Positions 61,407-64,000 of a DNA stretch of 64,000 nucleotides are shown one piece after another. This stretch comes from Protula sp. h YS-2021 (Eukaryota > Annelida > Polychaeta > Sabellida > Serpulidae). The notes beneath the pieces were generated by a model. The model was given only the letters and a program-made list of their open reading frames with translations. It was not told where the DNA came from and did not search any database. Positions within the stretch are counted from its first letter, which is position 1. The number at the start of each line of letters is the position of its first letter. The position numbers and the translations under genes were made by a program. Location of the stretch: the NCBI GenBank assembly GCA_949752745.1, contig OX457029.1, positions 41,108,500 to 41,172,499 of the forward strand, given 5' to 3'.

Positions 61407-62873
61407 CTTTTGTACACAGCCTTTTTAATGCCATTTGCAGTTTTTGCAGGTTGGATCCTTACGCTAAGCCATCCTGTAAATGGGACCCACCTTTGAAAAA
61501 AAAAAACGCTTTTCGCAGAATTGAAAATTATGTTCTTAATTAAAAACCCTCCGAAATAAGATCATCTCGGAAAAAAGGAGTTTTTCTATTTCCGATATTG
61601 CAATATACTCAAATAAATATTTTTAAATATAATTTTAAGCGTTCGTTTAAAAACAAAAATCAAATTAAAAAGATGAGGTCTGATAAAAATAAAAGGCATT
61701 GCTTTTGAAACATGTCAAACAATAACCAATTTACAAGTCAGTAATGGCAGTCACTTTCTTCAGTGGGAACATGTACACAAAATTGTTTAAGGCCTGTGAT
61801 AAATATATGACGTGGCAATTCCATGGTCAACTGCTGTGAATGCCATGGTAACCATATATTAACGATACATTTATCCGAGAGGAAATACTGGATGCGGAAG
61901 GGACCCCGGTGTCTGCACAATTTTTTCCCTCCGTCGAGTTTGCCAATCGGTCACAACACCTGACATGCTTACATGGGGCTGGATTCAACCCACAGCTCTT
62001 TAAATATTCCTGTTAAAAACAGCAATACCTTTTTTTGTTGGTATTTTACGCAATTCGTGAAGATTCTGACATTTGCAAAATGTAAGACAACAAAACGAAA
62101 TTAATGACAGTTACGCACTGAGTGATAGTTGAAGCTATGATTAACATAGTTTCAAGGAGGCTTTCAAATTCATTGAAACAATTATTTTCATAGTATCGCT
62201 TCAGTATTCGTAGATAAAACATCTATAGAGAAGGAAATAAATTTGAATTTCGCCCTTTCACTTTTCCTCTGTTATTTACTGCAGGACAGAATTATACTCA
62301 ATATCAATTTAGTATTTAAAGAAAAAATAATTGATTTTTTTATACAGACTGAGTGCGAATGTTAGCAAGATAAGCTTAGAAATTCTTTAGAATCTGTGAA
62401 ACCACACAAATATGTCTCTAAAGATCATAAAAATATTTTTTAAAATAAACATTAAAAGCCAAAAAAGGGCATTCCAGACTCCTAAGTAGTTATCAGATAA
62501 TAAGAAACAAGAAGCTGATACCGGACGTTAAAACAATTACACTAATTTCCGATTTTGTGCGAAGCTATCCGTCTTGATCAACTTATCCTTTGTTTAATTC
62601 GACCAGCGAACAAACAAGATCGAAACGATATGATTACAAAACTATGAAGGGGTTTGAGAACACACTTCGATCAATCGAATTATCTCGAACATAATATATT
62701 GTGGCGAGAATGGGGTGGGGGTGGGGGCGGGGTGGGGGTTGTGCTCTGGAGCGAATTTCTTTCTGCTTAAATGTTTTTTTTCTACTACAGGAGAGGATTT
62801 AAAGCCAGTCAGACGAGTATCTTTGTTTGGCCAGAATTTAGCCCTCCCACCTCATGAATTTTACTTCGTCATG
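61407..62873. other. Non-coding, nothing recognised
   Basis: AT-rich sequence with a G-rich patch at 62711-62740. It may contain the 3' UTR of the minus-strand membrane-protein gene that follows. Confidence 0.4.
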
Positions 62874-64000
62874 CTACTGTATACTTCGAAATCCACTGCA
62901 TGGGTCAGCATGGCTGGGATGCCATTCAGAAATTCGCACTCGACATGGCACAGCCATCGTTCGACCATCATCCATGTCTGACCTGAAGTAGAGTTCATGT
63001 TCCATTCGCGGCGATCGTCGCAATGTCGCAGCCGTTGGGGTGACTTCATCGCTCTCTTCGTCATTTTCACTCTCTGCTCCGCCATTATCGCCCATGGGAA
63101 CGGAAGGCATAAATGCACCTGTCCGACACTGTCTGGGATCCTCGGACATCACGCGGTAAAGATATTCGACGTATAGTGTGTGATTATATAAATTAAGATA
63201 TAAATTGAAGACGGTGGAACACTGCATATTTTCGTCAAGCATAGATCTAGACATATCCTGAGGAAGGTACATACTCATGTTCACTGATTCCATAGCACAG
63301 GGCTTAGTTACCACGAGAAGTTTATTGTGATCCCGAATGAGATGCTGCATATCAATGATATTCACAACGTCTTCGTCGTTATTAGAAGCTGGTCGCAGAG
63401 TTTGAGAAGAACGTGACTGTGATCGATTACTTTTAGTCATGTGTTCATAAAGAACAAGTTTCTCACCATGGAGCCACGAATCAATGAAGACTTTATCGAA
63501 CAGTGGATGCGGAGTTTTCCATCCACGGTGAGGTATATGTTTGAGCACAGATCTAGGCTTAAGAAGAGCTAAATTAAGACTGGTAATAGTTAACGCAACG
63601 ATGAGAAGTAAAAATGTAATTATGCGCAAGACTGTGTGTATCCGACTTTTCGTGTATTCGTCGCGTTTTCCAAAACACCCTGCACTCCAAAGGACTTGTG
63701 CGATTTTCCAGACAATACTGATGAGGCTAGCGATGACCGATGCGTAGAAGACAGGATGCTGAGTGACGATGAGAAATTCACAACTAACCATTGCTTGTAG
63801 AGCTAAAAATAGCAGTGAAATTGGTAAGTTATGAAATAAGGTCTGAAGCAGCACACAGCATTCCCCGCTAAATCGTTCAACAATTGATCTCTCGTACGGA
63901 ACTCCATCTCGAACTTCAAAGAACTGTTTTCTTTTATAATACAGCATTGCAATAAAATGACTGAGATCTACAGCGAAAACAATGGTTGCTAAGATACAAA
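62874..64000 (-). CDS. Multi-pass membrane protein, 3' portion (runs off window)
   Basis: A single open frame of at least 374 codons that stays open to the right edge, so the first in-frame ATG (63947) is internal. Four hydrophobic segments are visible: CILATIVFAVDLSHFIAML (window edge), a long one including LPISLLFLALQAMVSCEFL, ASVIASLISIVWKIAQVLW, and VLRIITFLLLIVALTITSL. A long hydrophilic tail follows (Ser/Asp/Glu-rich, with GGAESENDEESDE) to the stop. The second and third segments vaguely recall XK-related proteins (LPQ...LQ, SLxSxxW), but this is weak and I do not assign a family. No intron is evident within the window. Confidence 0.75.
   Translation of the reverse strand, partial: CILATIVFAVDLSHFIAMLYYKRKQFFEVRDGVPYERSIVERFSGECCVLLQTLFHNLPISLLFLALQAMVSCEFLIVTQHPVFYASVIASLISIVWKIAQVLWSAGCFGKRDEYTKSRIHTVLRIITFLLLIVALTITSLNLALLKPRSVLKHIPHRGWKTPHPLFDKVFIDSWLHGEKLVLYEHMTKSNRSQSRSSQTLRPASNNDEDVVNIIDMQHLIRDHNKLLVVTKPCAMESVNMSMYLPQDMSRSMLDENMQCSTVFNLYLNLYNHTLYVEYLYRVMSEDPRQCRTGAFMPSVPMGDNGGAESENDEESDEVTPTAATLRRSPRMEHELYFRSDMDDGRTMAVPCRVRISEWHPSHADPCSGFRSIQ

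Overview
This is nuclear DNA of an animal, most likely a lophotrochozoan and quite possibly a mollusc. The only clear gene is a spliced metazoan stem-loop binding protein (SLBP) gene with short GT-AG introns. Most of the rest is non-coding and filled with repeats. These include LINE fragments and a set of elements that carry ACGG microsatellites and end in a hairpin. That last design matches Helentron-derived non-autonomous elements (HINEs) and the bivalve 'pearl'-type elements. The taxon is an inference from repeat style and was not checked against any database.

Layout. 1-2450: satellite array of 139-bp monomers with an 8-monomer (1112-bp) higher-order pattern. 2870-12620: dense patchwork of short elements: a GGTTTAAACC-rich MITE, a chimeric hairpin element (3827-4400), a pogo/Tigger-like MITE (4429-4853), tandem cores, a hAT-like MITE (6645-6795), an apparently complete hairpin element (7316-9803) with a 50-bp minisatellite and ~148-bp tandem core, and four more hairpin-type 3' ends. 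13138-33960: further MITE and hairpin-element copies, two inverted C-rich/G-rich arms (16811-17590), a cluster of three hairpins (17877-18036), a LINE 3' fragment (22068-22613), a lone coding-like segment (23423-23605), microsatellites and a long reverse-strand tandem core (26560-29610).

34541-37963 (+): SLBP in seven exons, encoding 317 residues if the first exon is the initiator exon. All six introns are phase 2. SLBP binds the stem-loop at the 3' end of replication-dependent histone mRNAs. No histone gene is present here. 38570-43000: 3' UTR, short minisatellites and two copies of a ~300-bp hairpin element. 43850-48030 (-): three-level nest, with a LINE interrupted by hairpin element A, itself interrupted by element D. 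48030-62870: mostly unique AT-rich sequence with a 40-bp minisatellite (55935-56940), ACT, TA and AAT microsatellites, and an element A copy inside an AAT tract. 62874-64000 (-): 3' part of a gene for a multi-pass membrane protein that runs off the window.

The most interesting signal is the hairpin-element superfamily. At least eight terminus types share one plan: a 5' palindrome around GTCCAAGGAC, a ~150-bp core monomer, an ACGG/ACAT-type microsatellite and a 3' hairpin followed by TAAA or CTAA. The arms of the 5' palindrome covary between families, and modules have been swapped between them.
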